This document shows positions 7,957-16,129 of a stretch of 64,000 nucleotides of DNA, piece after piece. Numbering within the stretch: position 1 is the stretch's first letter; each line of letters opens with the position of its first letter. The notes under the pieces were generated by a model. That model was not told the origin of the DNA, did no database searches, and was given only the letters and a program-made list of their open reading frames with translations. Source of the DNA: Archangium violaceum (GTDB lineage: Bacteria; Myxococcota; Myxococcia; Myxococcales; Myxococcaceae); assembly GCF_016887565.1 (NCBI RefSeq), contig NZ_CP069396.1:833001-897000 (forward strand), given 5' to 3'. Position numbers and translations under genes: made by a program.

Positions 7957-9264
7957 ATGGAGCCCCGTACACAAGAAGTGAGCTTCCGAGGAGCCCGGGG
8001 TCGGAAGCTGGAAGCGAGACTGGACCTTCCGGCGCGCAAGCCGGTGGCGTACGTGCTGTTCACGCACTGCTTCACGTGCGGAGGAGAGCTCTTCCCGGCG
8101 AGGGCCATCAGCCAGGCGCTAACGGAGCACGGGCTGGGGGTGCTGCGCTTCGATTTCACGGAAGCGGAAGCGGAAGCCCACGCCGAGCCCCAGCACGACT
8201 TCACGGACGTGGGAGACGTGCGAGCGGCGGTGGACTACCTGCGTAAGAGCCACGAGGCGCCGAGGCTGCTCATCGGGCACAGCCTGGGAGGCACGGCGGT
8301 GCTGCGAGTGGCGAGCGAGATACCCGAGGTCAAAGCGGTGGCGACGCTCGGAGCGCCCTTCACTCCGAGCCAGGTGCACGGGTTGCTGGCGCCGGTGCTC
8401 AGGGAGGCGGAGCGGGAGGGAGAGACGCGGGTGCGGCTGGGGGCGGGGGCGATGCGCATCTCGAGGCACTTCCTGGAGGAGCTGTCCGAGGAGCGGATGG
8501 AGGAATGCGTGGGTCAGCCGGGGCGGGCGCTGCTGGTGATGCACGCGCCGGCGGATGGGGTGGTGGGGATGGGGAACGCGCGGCGAATCTACGAGGCGGC
8601 GAGACAGCCCAAGAGCTTCGTGGCGTTGGAGGGAGCGGACCACCTGTTGAGCGGGCCGGAGGATGCGCGCTTCGTGGCGGCGGTGCTGGGGGCGTGGGCG
8701 GGGAGGTACGTGGGGGCGAGGGAGGTGGAGGAGCAGCGCGAGTCCCAGCCGGAGCTGTCGCAGGGGAAGGTAGAGGTGAGCGAGGCGGGGGAGGGTGCCT
8801 TCGCGCAGGACATCCGGGTGGGGAGGCACCGGCTGAGGGCGGACGAGCCGACGGCGTACGGGGGTTTGGACACGGGCCCATCGCCCTACGGGCTGCTGGC
8901 GGCGGCGCTGGGGGCGTGCACGGCGATGACGTTGCGCCTGTACGCGCGGAAAAAGGGGTGGCCGCTGGAGCGCGTGTCGGTGACGCTGAACCACGGCAAG
9001 GTGCACGCCGAGGACTGCCAGCACTGCGAGACGAAGGAGGGGATGGTGGACCGGATCGACCGGAGGGTGAAGCTGGAGGGGCCGCTGAGCGAGGATCAAC
9101 GGAGGAGGCTGTTGGAGATCGCGGACCGCTGTCCGGTGCACCGCTCGCTGGAGTCGGAGATCGACGTGCACACGCTGCTGGAGGAGGATGAGACCCCCAC
9201 CAGCACCACCACCCCTCTCCCTCCGGGAGAGGGACGGGGTGAGGGTATCGCGTCACCGTTCTGA
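7957..9264 (+). CDS. Bifunctional alpha/beta hydrolase - OsmC family protein
   Basis: A 435-aa fusion seen in many proteobacteria. The N-terminal about 250 residues are an alpha/beta hydrolase with nucleophile elbow LIGHSLGGTAVL near residue 107. The C-terminal about 160 residues are an OsmC/Ohr fold with the two redox cysteines in AALGACTAM and ADRCPVHRSL. OsmC proteins reduce organic hydroperoxides; the role of the hydrolase half is not established. The final 20 or so residues (TTTPLPPGEGRGEG and on to the stop) are encoded by a copy of the palindromic repeat at 9213-9246, so the native C-terminus has been extended or replaced by repeat sequence. The ATG follows a repeat copy directly, without a clear ribosome binding site. 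Confidence 0.88.
   Translation: MEPRTQEVSFRGARGRKLEARLDLPARKPVAYVLFTHCFTCGGELFPARAISQALTEHGLGVLRFDFTEAEAEAHAEPQHDFTDVGDVRAAVDYLRKSHEAPRLLIGHSLGGTAVLRVASEIPEVKAVATLGAPFTPSQVHGLLAPVLREAEREGETRVRLGAGAMRISRHFLEELSEERMEECVGQPGRALLVMHAPADGVVGMGNARRIYEAARQPKSFVALEGADHLLSGPEDARFVAAVLGAWAGRYVGAREVEEQRESQPELSQGKVEVSEAGEGAFAQDIRVGRHRLRADEPTAYGGLDTGPSPYGLLAAALGACTAMTLRLYARKKGWPLERVSVTLNHGKVHAEDCQHCETKEGMVDRIDRRVKLEGPLSEDQRRRLLEIADRCPVHRSLESEIDVHTLLEEDETPTSTTTPLPPGEGRGEGIASPF
9213..9246 (+). repeat. Palindromic repeat copy 3, translated at the end of the OsmC fusion gene
   Basis: Same unit as at 7851 (CCCTCTCCC-TCC-GGGAGAGGG plus GGGGTGAGGGT arm). It overlaps the last codons of the hydrolase-OsmC gene and is read as PLPPGEGRGEG. 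Confidence 0.9.
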
Positions 9265-9288
9265 AAACCCGGGTTAGACTGAGCTCCC

Positions 9289-9861
9289 ATGCCGGCACCA
9301 ACGCCTCCCCCCTGTTTCGTGTGGCTCGACCTGGAGATGACCGGGCTGGACCCGGACGAGTCCGCCATCATCGAGATTGGCGTCATCATCACGGGCCCGG
9401 ACCTGGTGCCGAAGGCGGAGCTGGAGCGGGTCATCTGGCAGCCGGAGGAGGTGCTGGCGCGGATGGAGCCGGTGGTGAAGGACATGCACACGCGCAACGG
9501 GCTGCTGAAGCGGGTGCGCGAGTCGCCGACGTCGCTGCGGATGGCGGAGCGGGACGTGACGGCGCTGGTGGCGCAGCACTGCGGGCTGGGGGAGGGGGTG
9601 CTGTGTGGCAACTCCATCCACACGGACCGGCGCTTCCTGGTGAAGTACATGCCGATGCTGGACCGGTACCTGCACTACCGGCAGGTGGACGTGACGAGCA
9701 TCAAGGTGCTGGGCAACGCGTGGTTCCCGGACATGGTGCCGCTGAAGAAGACGTCGTCGGGGCACACGGCGCTGGCGGACCTGCGCGCGAGCATCGCGGA
9801 GCTGACGCACTACCGCACGCACCTGTTCCGCGCGGCGACGGGGAGTCAGGGAGGCACCTGA
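9289..9861 (+). CDS. orn: Oligoribonuclease
   Basis: A 3'-5' exoribonuclease of the DEDDh family that finishes RNA decay by degrading 2-5 nt oligoribonucleotides and linear c-di-GMP products. The 190-aa length is close to family size. Motifs: WLDLEMTGLDP near residue 13 (Asp and Glu ligands), GNSIHTDRRFL near 105, and GHTALADLRASI near 160 (His and Asp of ExoIII). It starts 24 nt after the OsmC fusion gene and is convergent with the response-regulator gene, with 3 nt between stops. Confidence 0.95.
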   Translation: MPAPTPPPCFVWLDLEMTGLDPDESAIIEIGVIITGPDLVPKAELERVIWQPEEVLARMEPVVKDMHTRNGLLKRVRESPTSLRMAERDVTALVAQHCGLGEGVLCGNSIHTDRRFLVKYMPMLDRYLHYRQVDVTSIKVLGNAWFPDMVPLKKTSSGHTALADLRASIAELTHYRTHLFRAATGSQGGT

Positions 9862-9864
9862 GCC

Positions 9865-10221
9865 TCAGTGCCCCCGGTTCAGCTCCGCGGACACGGTCTC
9901 CAGCAGGTCATCCAGCTCGAAGGGCTTGGCCAGGAAGCGGCTGCCCTGCAGCTCCGACTTGGACACGCGCCCGGCGCTCATCACCACCACGGGAATCCCC
10001 CGCAGGTTGGGATCCTCCTTGAGCCGGCGCAGCATCTCCTGGCCGTCCATCACCGGCATCATCAGGTCCAACAGGATGAGGTCCGGCCGGGACTCGTGCA
10101 CGTGCTTGAGTCCCTCGGCCCCGTTGGCGGCGGTGGCCACCTCGTACCCCTCCACGGACAGGATGTCCGTGAGGGCCTCCAGGATGGCCACCTCGTCGTC
10201 CACGATGAGGAGCTTGCTCAT
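9865..10221 (-). CDS. Single-domain response regulator (CheY-like)
   Basis: A 118-aa receiver domain without an output domain. The acidic pocket is VDDE (residues 7-10), the phospho-acceptor is Asp52 in ILLDLMMPVMDG, the switch Ser lies in VVMSAG and the conserved Lys in FLAKPFELDDLL. Its ATG overlaps the stop of the KaiC-like gene by 4 nt (ATGA), so the two are translationally coupled and probably act together. No cognate kinase gene is adjacent. Confidence 0.92.
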   Translation of the reverse strand: MSKLLIVDDEVAILEALTDILSVEGYEVATAANGAEGLKHVHESRPDLILLDLMMPVMDGQEMLRRLKEDPNLRGIPVVVMSAGRVSKSELQGSRFLAKPFELDDLLETVSAELNRGH

Positions 10222-11756
10222 GCACGGCTCCGCTTGCGGACGGGCGTGCGCCGGTCCAGCTTCTTGCGCCGGGGGGATTTCTTCTTCACGTCCATCGGCC
10301 GGGCCTGTCCGGTGAGGATGGACTCGGCGCTCTCGAAGGTGTCCGCCACGTCGATGCCCTGGGTCGAGATGGAGAACTCGCGCAGCGAGGACTCGTAGTC
10401 GCTCTCTCTCATCTTGAGGATGGACAGTATCCGGTACAGCTGGGAGCGCAGTTCCACATATCGGAGGAACACGAGGTTGTCGACGGCTCCTTCCGCTCCC
10501 TCCAGATTCGGCGCCAGCCGGGGTTCGAAGAGCACGTGGGTCTGCTGGGTCATCAGCGAGGTGACGCCGCGCGCGCGCAACTCGTTGAGCAGCGCGGTGA
10601 GGAAGCCGGGCATCCGCTGGGGGGCGAGCGTCCCCTGGAGGAGCGGTTCCAGCCCATCGATGACGAGCCGCCGTACCCGGTGGCGTTCCACCAGCCCCAG
10701 CAACTCGTGTACCAGTGCGTCCGGGAGCGTCTCCACGGGGGCCCGTGTCTCCACCACCAGCCGGTCCGTCCCCACCCACGGCTGCATCTCCAGGCCCACG
10801 GCGGCGGCCTTCGCCAGCAGCCGCGAGCGCGTCTCCATGAAGCCGAAGTACAGGCCGGGCTCTTGCTCCCTCGCTCCGTCCACGAGGAAGTGCAGCCCCA
10901 GCAGCGTCTTGCCGCTTCCCGGCGTGCCGAGCAGCAGTGTGGACGAGCGCTCCCTCAGCCCGCCCGCCAGCATCTGGTCCAGCCACGGCAGCCCGAAGCC
11001 CAGTCTGTGCCCGGACTCCGGAGCCTCCTCGGGCTGGCGGTGGTAGAGGGCCTCGACGCGCGGGTGGACGCTGAACCCATGTTCGTTGATCTCGAAGGTG
11101 TGCCGGCCGGTGAGATGGGGCCCGCCGCGCAGCTTCATCACCTCCAGCGCGCGCACCGCCTTGAGCCCCACCGGCTGCAACTCCAGCGACAGCACCCCGT
11201 CCACCATGGCGAACTGGGGATCCGCCGGATCCTCCTGCCGGTGGGTGAGCACCAACGTGGTGCAGCCGGTCAGTGCGTTGTGTACCCCCAGGGCGTGGAG
11301 GAACTCGCGGAAGGCCAGCTCCGTGTCCGCGCTCTCCCGCGCCGCCAGCAGCCCGTCCACCACCAGCACCGTGGCCTGATGCTCACGCACCGCGCGGTAG
11401 AGCAGCCTCGCCAGCCCGTCCAGCCCCTCGGCCTTCAGGGTGGCGTAGCCGCTCACGTAGTGGAGCGACTGGCCGATGACCTCGCGGCGGAAGAAGCGCA
11501 TGCCGCGCAGGTGCGTCATCATCCGCTCATGTGATTCGGACAGCAGGGTGACGAAGACGGCGTGGCCGCCGGCCAGCACGTGCGAGAAGCAGAACTGGTT
11601 GCCGAGGATGGTCTTCCCCGTCCCCGGTGCGCCGGTGACCATATAGGTCCCACCATGGAGCCACCCGCCGTGCAGGATGGTGTCCAGGCCGGCGGACCCG
11701 GTGGGCACCCGGCGCGTGGGCTCCTCGGACTGCGCGGCTTCGTTCACGCTCGCCAC
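10218..11756 (-). CDS. Double-domain KaiC-like (RecA superfamily) ATPase
   Basis: A 512-aa protein with two tandem KaiC/RecA-like domains. P-loop 1 is GAPGTGKT (residues 42-49) and P-loop 2 is LGTPGSGKT at about 270. Walker B-like segments are VLVVDGLLAA and RLVIDGLEPLL. The C-terminal tail is strongly basic (KKKSPRRKKLDRR then KRSR). Unlike cyanobacterial KaiC there are no kaiA or kaiB neighbours, and a lone receiver protein is coupled to it instead. I infer a signalling ATPase, possibly phosphorelay-linked, rather than a clock. The upstream 114-nt gap separates it from the acyl-CoA synthetase stop. Confidence 0.88.
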   Translation of the reverse strand: MASVNEAAQSEEPTRRVPTGSAGLDTILHGGWLHGGTYMVTGAPGTGKTILGNQFCFSHVLAGGHAVFVTLLSESHERMMTHLRGMRFFRREVIGQSLHYVSGYATLKAEGLDGLARLLYRAVREHQATVLVVDGLLAARESADTELAFREFLHALGVHNALTGCTTLVLTHRQEDPADPQFAMVDGVLSLELQPVGLKAVRALEVMKLRGGPHLTGRHTFEINEHGFSVHPRVEALYHRQPEEAPESGHRLGFGLPWLDQMLAGGLRERSSTLLLGTPGSGKTLLGLHFLVDGAREQEPGLYFGFMETRSRLLAKAAAVGLEMQPWVGTDRLVVETRAPVETLPDALVHELLGLVERHRVRRLVIDGLEPLLQGTLAPQRMPGFLTALLNELRARGVTSLMTQQTHVLFEPRLAPNLEGAEGAVDNLVFLRYVELRSQLYRILSILKMRESDYESSLREFSISTQGIDVADTFESAESILTGQARPMDVKKKSPRRKKLDRRTPVRKRSRA

Positions 11757-11870
11757 TCTGGTCTCGCCACTCCTCTCCCGAGCGGGACACTACCGACCCT
11801 GGCCACGTTCCGAGGACTTTTCCGCCGGGAGTGTCGGAAGGTGCCCGAACGTCCCCGGGACTGTCGGTTT

Positions 11871-13412
11871 CTAGACAGTGGGCTGGAGCCGCTCGCGCAG
11901 CACGTGCTTCTGCACCTTCCCGAGCGCGTTGCGGGGAAGGGCCTCGGCGAAGACGACGCGGCGGGGTTTCTTGAAGCTGGCGAGCCGGTCCTTGCACCAG
12001 TCCACCAGCGCGGAGGCCTCGGGGGTGGCGCCGGGGCGGGGCACGACGACGGCCACCACCTGCTCGCCGAAGTCCGGGTCCGGCAGGCCCAACACCGCCA
12101 CCTCGGCTACGGCCGGGTGCGTGGCGAGCACCTCCTCCACCTCGCGGGGGTACACGTTGAAGCCGCCGCTGATGATGAGCTCGCGGGCGCGGCCGGTGAT
12201 ATGGAAGTAGCCGTCGCCGTCCCTCAGGCCGAGGTCCCCGGTGCGGAACCAGCCCTCGAGGTCGAACGCCTCGGCGGTGGCGTCCGGGCGCTGCCAGTAG
12301 CCGGCGAAGACGTGGGGGCCGCGGACTTCAATCTCCCCCGTCTCGCCCGCGGGCAGGGGCTGGCGGGTGCGCACGTCCACCACGCGCGCCTCCTGGCCGG
12401 GGTAGGGCATGCCCACGGTGCCGGGGCGCCGCTCGCCCTCGTAGGGGTTGGTGGTGTTCATGATGGTCTCCGTCATCCCGTAGCGCTCGAGGATGCGCTG
12501 GCCGAACGTCTCCTCCACGTCGTGGAAGAGCTGGGGGCTGAGGGGGGCGGAGCCGGAGACGAGCAGCCGCAGCGGACGCGGGCGGAGGCCGGTGCGGCGG
12601 GCCTCCTCGACGAGCCGGCCGTACATGGTGGGCACGCCGAAGAACATCGTCAGCGAGGCATCGTCACACAGGGAGGCGAGCGCCTCGGAGGCGACGAAGC
12701 GGCGGCGCAGGTCCACGCTGCCGCCGGAGGAGAGCGTGCCGTGCAGGCCCACCATGAGGCCGTGGGTGTGGAAGAGGGGCAGGGCGAGCAGCAGCCTGTC
12801 GCGCTCCGTCCAGCGCCAGGCCTCGGTGACGGCGCGCACGTTGGAGAGCAGGTTGCGGTGCAGCAGCATGGCGCCCTTGGAGCGGCCGGTGGTGCCGGAG
12901 GTGTAGCCGAGCACCGCGAGCTGCTCGCCCCCGGGCAGGGGCGGCGACGCGTGGGCGTCTCCCTCGGCCAGGAGCGCCTCCAGGTCGACGGTGGGCCAGG
13001 GCACGGGAGCGGAGAGGGGCTCCACGGTGACGAGCCACTCCAGCGCGGGCAGCCAGGCCCGGAGGGGCGCGAGCTCGGTGGCGCCCGCGGCTCCGGTGAC
13101 GCAGGCACGTGCTCCAGAATCCGAGAGGATGTGGCTCAGCTCCACCTGGCGGTACTGGGTGTTGACGAGGACGACGACGCCCCCGGCGTACTGCGTGCCC
13201 AGGTAGGCGATGACGAAGTCGGGGCTGTTCTCCAGGAAGAGGGCCACGCGCTCACCGGACTTCAGCCCCCGGCGCTGGAGGGCGCTGGCGAAGGCGGTGA
13301 CGTGGCCGGCGAGCTGGCCGGCGGTGAAGCGCCGCTGCTCGAAGTCCAGGACGGGCCGCTCGGGGGCCTGGTGGGCGCGGACGAGGAAGGTCTCGAGGAG
13401 GGAGGACGCCAT
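11871..13412 (-). CDS. Acyl-CoA synthetase, malonyl-CoA synthetase (MatB)-like
   Basis: A 513-aa ANL-superfamily adenylating enzyme. The A3 motif YTSGTTGRSKGAML lies near residue 180, the A5 region ERYGMTETIMNTTNPYEGERR near 295, A7-A8 GDLGLRDGDGYFHITGRAREL near 395, and the C-terminal catalytic Lys in PRNALGKVQKH. The stretch RYGMTET-MNT-NPYEG-RR-GTVG is close to that of MatB, which makes malonyl- or methylmalonyl-CoA from free diacids and could supply polyketide extender units. Whether this copy is specific for malonate rather than medium-chain acids cannot be decided here. Full length, with a conventional ATG. Confidence 0.82.
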   Translation of the reverse strand: MASSLLETFLVRAHQAPERPVLDFEQRRFTAGQLAGHVTAFASALQRRGLKSGERVALFLENSPDFVIAYLGTQYAGGVVVLVNTQYRQVELSHILSDSGARACVTGAAGATELAPLRAWLPALEWLVTVEPLSAPVPWPTVDLEALLAEGDAHASPPLPGGEQLAVLGYTSGTTGRSKGAMLLHRNLLSNVRAVTEAWRWTERDRLLLALPLFHTHGLMVGLHGTLSSGGSVDLRRRFVASEALASLCDDASLTMFFGVPTMYGRLVEEARRTGLRPRPLRLLVSGSAPLSPQLFHDVEETFGQRILERYGMTETIMNTTNPYEGERRPGTVGMPYPGQEARVVDVRTRQPLPAGETGEIEVRGPHVFAGYWQRPDATAEAFDLEGWFRTGDLGLRDGDGYFHITGRARELIISGGFNVYPREVEEVLATHPAVAEVAVLGLPDPDFGEQVVAVVVPRPGATPEASALVDWCKDRLASFKKPRRVVFAEALPRNALGKVQKHVLRERLQPTV

Positions 13413-13510
13413 GTGCGGGCAAGCTACTTCCCAGCGGCCCGTTCCGCACTAACCTGCGCGCGGTGCGCCGGGACACCCCGGCCCCATCAACACCATCGAG
13501 AGGAAACGCC

Positions 13511-13729
13511 GTGGGGATCGTCCGCATCCTGGGATTCATGCTCGTCGTCGCCGGCACCGTGTTCCTGGTGAGCGCCTACCGCGCCACCGGCTCCGTCTCG
13601 GAGCGCGCCATGGAGACCCTCACCGGGCGCTACACCGAGCGCACCCAGCGCGACCTGGCCATCGGCGGCGCGGGCGTGGTGGGCGGCATCCTGCTCATCG
13701 CCTTTGGCGGAGGCCGGCGTCGCCGTTGA
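13511..13729 (+). CDS. Small DUF3185-family membrane protein
   Basis: A 72-aa protein with two transmembrane helices (GIVRILGFMLVVAGTVFLVSA, then GGAGVVGGILLIAFG) separated by a loop containing a SVSERAMETLTGRYTER segment, the DUF3185 pattern. I start it at the GTG at 13511 because GAGAGGA lies about 7 nt upstream; an ATG-like longer frame from 13463 adds a Pro/Arg-rich N-terminus that would overlap the promoter of the divergent acyl-CoA synthetase gene. The C-terminus is a run of Arg (cytoplasmic anchor). Function unknown. Confidence 0.75.
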   Translation: MGIVRILGFMLVVAGTVFLVSAYRATGSVSERAMETLTGRYTERTQRDLAIGGAGVVGGILLIAFGGGRRRR

Positions 13730-13904
13730 CGCACCCGCGTCACACGCTCCACCTCGCCACTCCATCCCATCAGGTGTGATCCATCCCCGGTTCAGGGGGT
13801 CAATCCTCCCTGAGAGGTCCAACCTTACCCGGGATGGACGAATCCCCCGAAATCATGAGAATCCTTGAGAGTGGTCAGGGAGGGGGGAAGGCAAGGAGGG
13901 AGTC

Positions 13905-14993
13905 GTGCGCTCGGAGAAATTCTCGCTGCTCACTCGGGCTCTGGAGGAGCTCCAGGAAGGGCAGTTGTCCTCGGCCCGGCGCTCGCTGGGGGCACTCACG
14001 CGGAGGTTGGACGTGGAGGGAGTCGCCGAGGACATGCAGTACTTCCTCTTCGCCACGGCGCTGGCCCGGCGGGCGGGCGTCGGCGACGTGCAGCAGATGA
14101 ACCTCTACCTGCGGCGCTTCGAGCTGCCGCAGATCTCCCTCTTCAACCTGCTCGGCGAGCGGCTGCCGCTGGTGTCCGTGGCGCGGGACATCGCGAACGG
14201 GTGGATCTGCGAGCTGCTCGCGGGCCACGAGGAGGCCACGCTGTTCGACGTGGGGCTGGGGACGGGGCGGCAGGAGGTGGCGCTGCTGCGCAAGCTGAAG
14301 GCGACGGGCGCCGCGCCCCGGCGGCTCACCGTGGTGGGGTTGGATCCGGACGGAGACAGCCTGGAGCAGGCGGAGACGGTCCTCACGGCGACCGCCCGGG
14401 AGCTGGGCTTCGAGCTGCGCTTCCGGCGCATCGCCAAGGTCGTCGAGGCGCTCGGCGAGAACGAGTGGAATGCCCTGCGGGACTGTCCCGGGCCGCGCGT
14501 GGTGCATGCGGCCTTCGCCCTCCACCACATCGCCGCGGGAGTGGACCGACAGGAGCTCTTCCACCGGCTGCGCGCGCTGGAGCCCGCGGGCGTGGTGCTG
14601 TGCGAGCCGAACTCGGACCACGCCACCGAGTCGCTGAGCCAGCGCTTCCACAACGTGTGGCGCCACCTCTTCTTCGTCTTCTCGCTGGTGGACGAGCTGG
14701 GCCTGCCACGGCAGGAGCGCAACGGCATCAAGCTCTTCTTCGGACGCGAGGTGGAGGACATCCTCGGCGTGGTGGATGACTCCCAGCGCTACGAGCGCCA
14801 CGAGCGCATGGAGACCTGGCTGGGCCGGCTGCGCGCGGCGGGCTTCTTCCCGGAGGGGAGGGCCCGGGGGCTCGAGGGGACGACCCGGCATCCCGCGCTC
14901 GCCATCCGCGAGGCGCCGGGCGTCGTGGGCCTGGGCTACCGGGAGGAGACCATCGTGTCCCTCATTCGCGCCGTTCCCGGGACGGCGGCGTGA
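13905..14993 (+). CDS. GRAS-family (Rossmann methyltransferase-like) protein
   Basis: A 362-aa protein. The SAM-binding-like strand is LFDVGLGTGRQEVALL (residues about 108-123), followed by LTVVGLDPDG. The C-terminal half matches the bacterial GRAS pattern: AAFALHHI, VVLCEPNSDH, a SQRFHNVWRHLFFVFSLVDE helix, LFFGREVEDIL, and a final WLGRLRAAGFFPEG. Plant GRAS regulators derive from this bacterial methyltransferase group. An AAGGAGG ribosome binding site sits 5 nt before the GTG start. The stop overlaps the GTG of the CinA-family gene (GTGA), so the two are coupled. Substrate unknown. Confidence 0.8.
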   Translation: MRSEKFSLLTRALEELQEGQLSSARRSLGALTRRLDVEGVAEDMQYFLFATALARRAGVGDVQQMNLYLRRFELPQISLFNLLGERLPLVSVARDIANGWICELLAGHEEATLFDVGLGTGRQEVALLRKLKATGAAPRRLTVVGLDPDGDSLEQAETVLTATARELGFELRFRRIAKVVEALGENEWNALRDCPGPRVVHAAFALHHIAAGVDRQELFHRLRALEPAGVVLCEPNSDHATESLSQRFHNVWRHLFFVFSLVDELGLPRQERNGIKLFFGREVEDILGVVDDSQRYERHERMETWLGRLRAAGFFPEGRARGLEGTTRHPALAIREAPGVVGLGYREETIVSLIRAVPGTAA

Positions 14994-15487
14994 AGCTGGA
15001 GCCCGGATTGGAGGAGCGGGCCCGGAGGGTGCTGGAGGCGTGCCGGAGCGCCGGGGTGCGCCTGGCCCTCGCCGAGGCCAGCACGGGCGGATTGATCGCC
15101 GCCTGTCTCACGGACATCCCGGGTGCCTCGGCCGTGCTGGAGCGCGGCTTCGTCCCCTATTCGAACGAGGCCAAGACGGAGCAGCTGGGGGTGCCGGTGG
15201 AGCGGATGGTCGCCCATGGGGCCGTCAGCGAAGAGGTGGCGCGCGCGCTCGCCGAGGGGGCGCTGGCCCGCTCTCCGGCGGACCTCGCCCTGGGCGAGAC
15301 GGGCATCGCCGGCCCCACGGGCGGCTCGGTGGCCAAGCCCGTGGGACTCGTCTACCTCGCCGTGGCGCGGCGGGGCGGCTCCACCCTCTGCGAGCGCCAT
15401 GTCTTCCCCGGGGACCGGGCGGCGATCCGCCGAGCCTCGGCGGCCCGTGGATTGGATCTGTTGCTTACTCTACTGGAGGGGGACTGA
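14990..15487 (+). CDS. CinA C-terminal family protein (nicotinamide-nucleotide amidohydrolase PncC-like)
   Basis: A 165-aa stand-alone CinA C-terminal domain. Known members deamidate NMN to nicotinate mononucleotide in the pyridine nucleotide cycle. Motifs: AEASTGGLIAACLTDIPG with the catalytic Ser (residues about 24-41), RGFVPYSNEAKTEQLGV, HGAVSEEVARALAEGAL and ETGIAGPTGGS. The last usually reads VTGIAGP; the Glu here is a minor deviation. The GTG start overlaps the stop of the GRAS gene by 4 nt and has no ribosome binding site of its own, implying translational coupling. Confidence 0.87.
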   Translation: MKLEPGLEERARRVLEACRSAGVRLALAEASTGGLIAACLTDIPGASAVLERGFVPYSNEAKTEQLGVPVERMVAHGAVSEEVARALAEGALARSPADLALGETGIAGPTGGSVAKPVGLVYLAVARRGGSTLCERHVFPGDRAAIRRASAARGLDLLLTLLEGD

Positions 15488-15607
15488 GCACCCGACATGA
15501 CAGGTGCGATCGTCCGCATCCCATCTGCCGGGAATGGTAATCTGCTCTCTCTCCAGGGATTTCCCCCACCCCCCACCGTGCACCCCCCGCGCGGAAGGAG
15601 ATCTTTC

Positions 15608-15997
15608 GTGTACAGGCTCGACGTCGACAGTCAGGAAGCGCTCATCGAGTTCGCCCTGGACGGCCTCATCCGCAAGGAGGAGATGGAGAGGTTCGTGGAG
15701 GAGCTGCGGGCCGCGACCCAGCAGCTCACGGGGCGGGAGATAAAAATCAAGGCGGACCTGCGCACCTTCCGGCCCTCCGCGCCGGAGGTGGCGGAGATGA
15801 TCCGCGCGGTGCAGGAGTTCGGCCTTCGCTCCGGGGTGAAGCGGGTGGCGGAGATGGTGGAGAGCCAGGTGGTCGCCCTGCAGCTCAACCGGGTGGCGCG
15901 CGAGAGCGGCACGGACAAGATCCTCCGCCGGTTCGCCGACGACAACGCGGCGCTGCGCTGGCTGCTCTACGGCGAGGAGGAGTTGCTCTCGGCCTGA
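15608..15997 (+). CDS. SpoIIAA-like / STAS-fold protein
   Basis: A 129-aa small soluble protein of the SpoIIAA-like (STAS) group found repeatedly in myxobacteria: VYRLDVDSQEALIEFALDGLIRKEEMERF at the start, a central IKIKADLRTFRPSAPEVAEMI, and a helical C-terminus. The start at GTG 15608 is fixed by AAGGAGAT 6 nt upstream; the longer frame from 15497 adds only a Pro-rich leader. Such proteins probably act as partner-switch or anti-anti-sigma-like modules, but no Ser phospho-site or partner gene is evident here. It is followed by a long hairpin. Confidence 0.7.
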   Translation: MYRLDVDSQEALIEFALDGLIRKEEMERFVEELRAATQQLTGREIKIKADLRTFRPSAPEVAEMIRAVQEFGLRSGVKRVAEMVESQVVALQLNRVARESGTDKILRRFADDNAALRWLLYGEEELLSA

Positions 15998-16000
15998 GCA

Positions 16001-16070
16001 CCCTCCGGGCGCGTTCTCCGCCAACTGGTCTGAGAGTCGGACCAGTTCGCGAGAAGCGCGCCCGGAAGGG
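16001..16070. terminator. Long imperfect hairpin between convergent genes (bidirectional terminator candidate)
   Basis: Arms CCCTCCGGGCGCG/CGCGCCCGGAAGGG, TTCTC/GAGAA and AACTGGTC/GACCAGTT pair in order around the loop TGAGAGTCG, giving about 28 paired bases. It lies 3 nt after the STAS gene stop and 60 nt from the protease gene stop. There is no U-tract, which is usual in very GC-rich genomes. Confidence 0.65.
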
Positions 16071-16129
16071 CCGGTGCCGTGAGTGACGGCCCCGCGGTCC
16101 GGTGAGGAACCGCGAGGCCCGGGTGAGGC

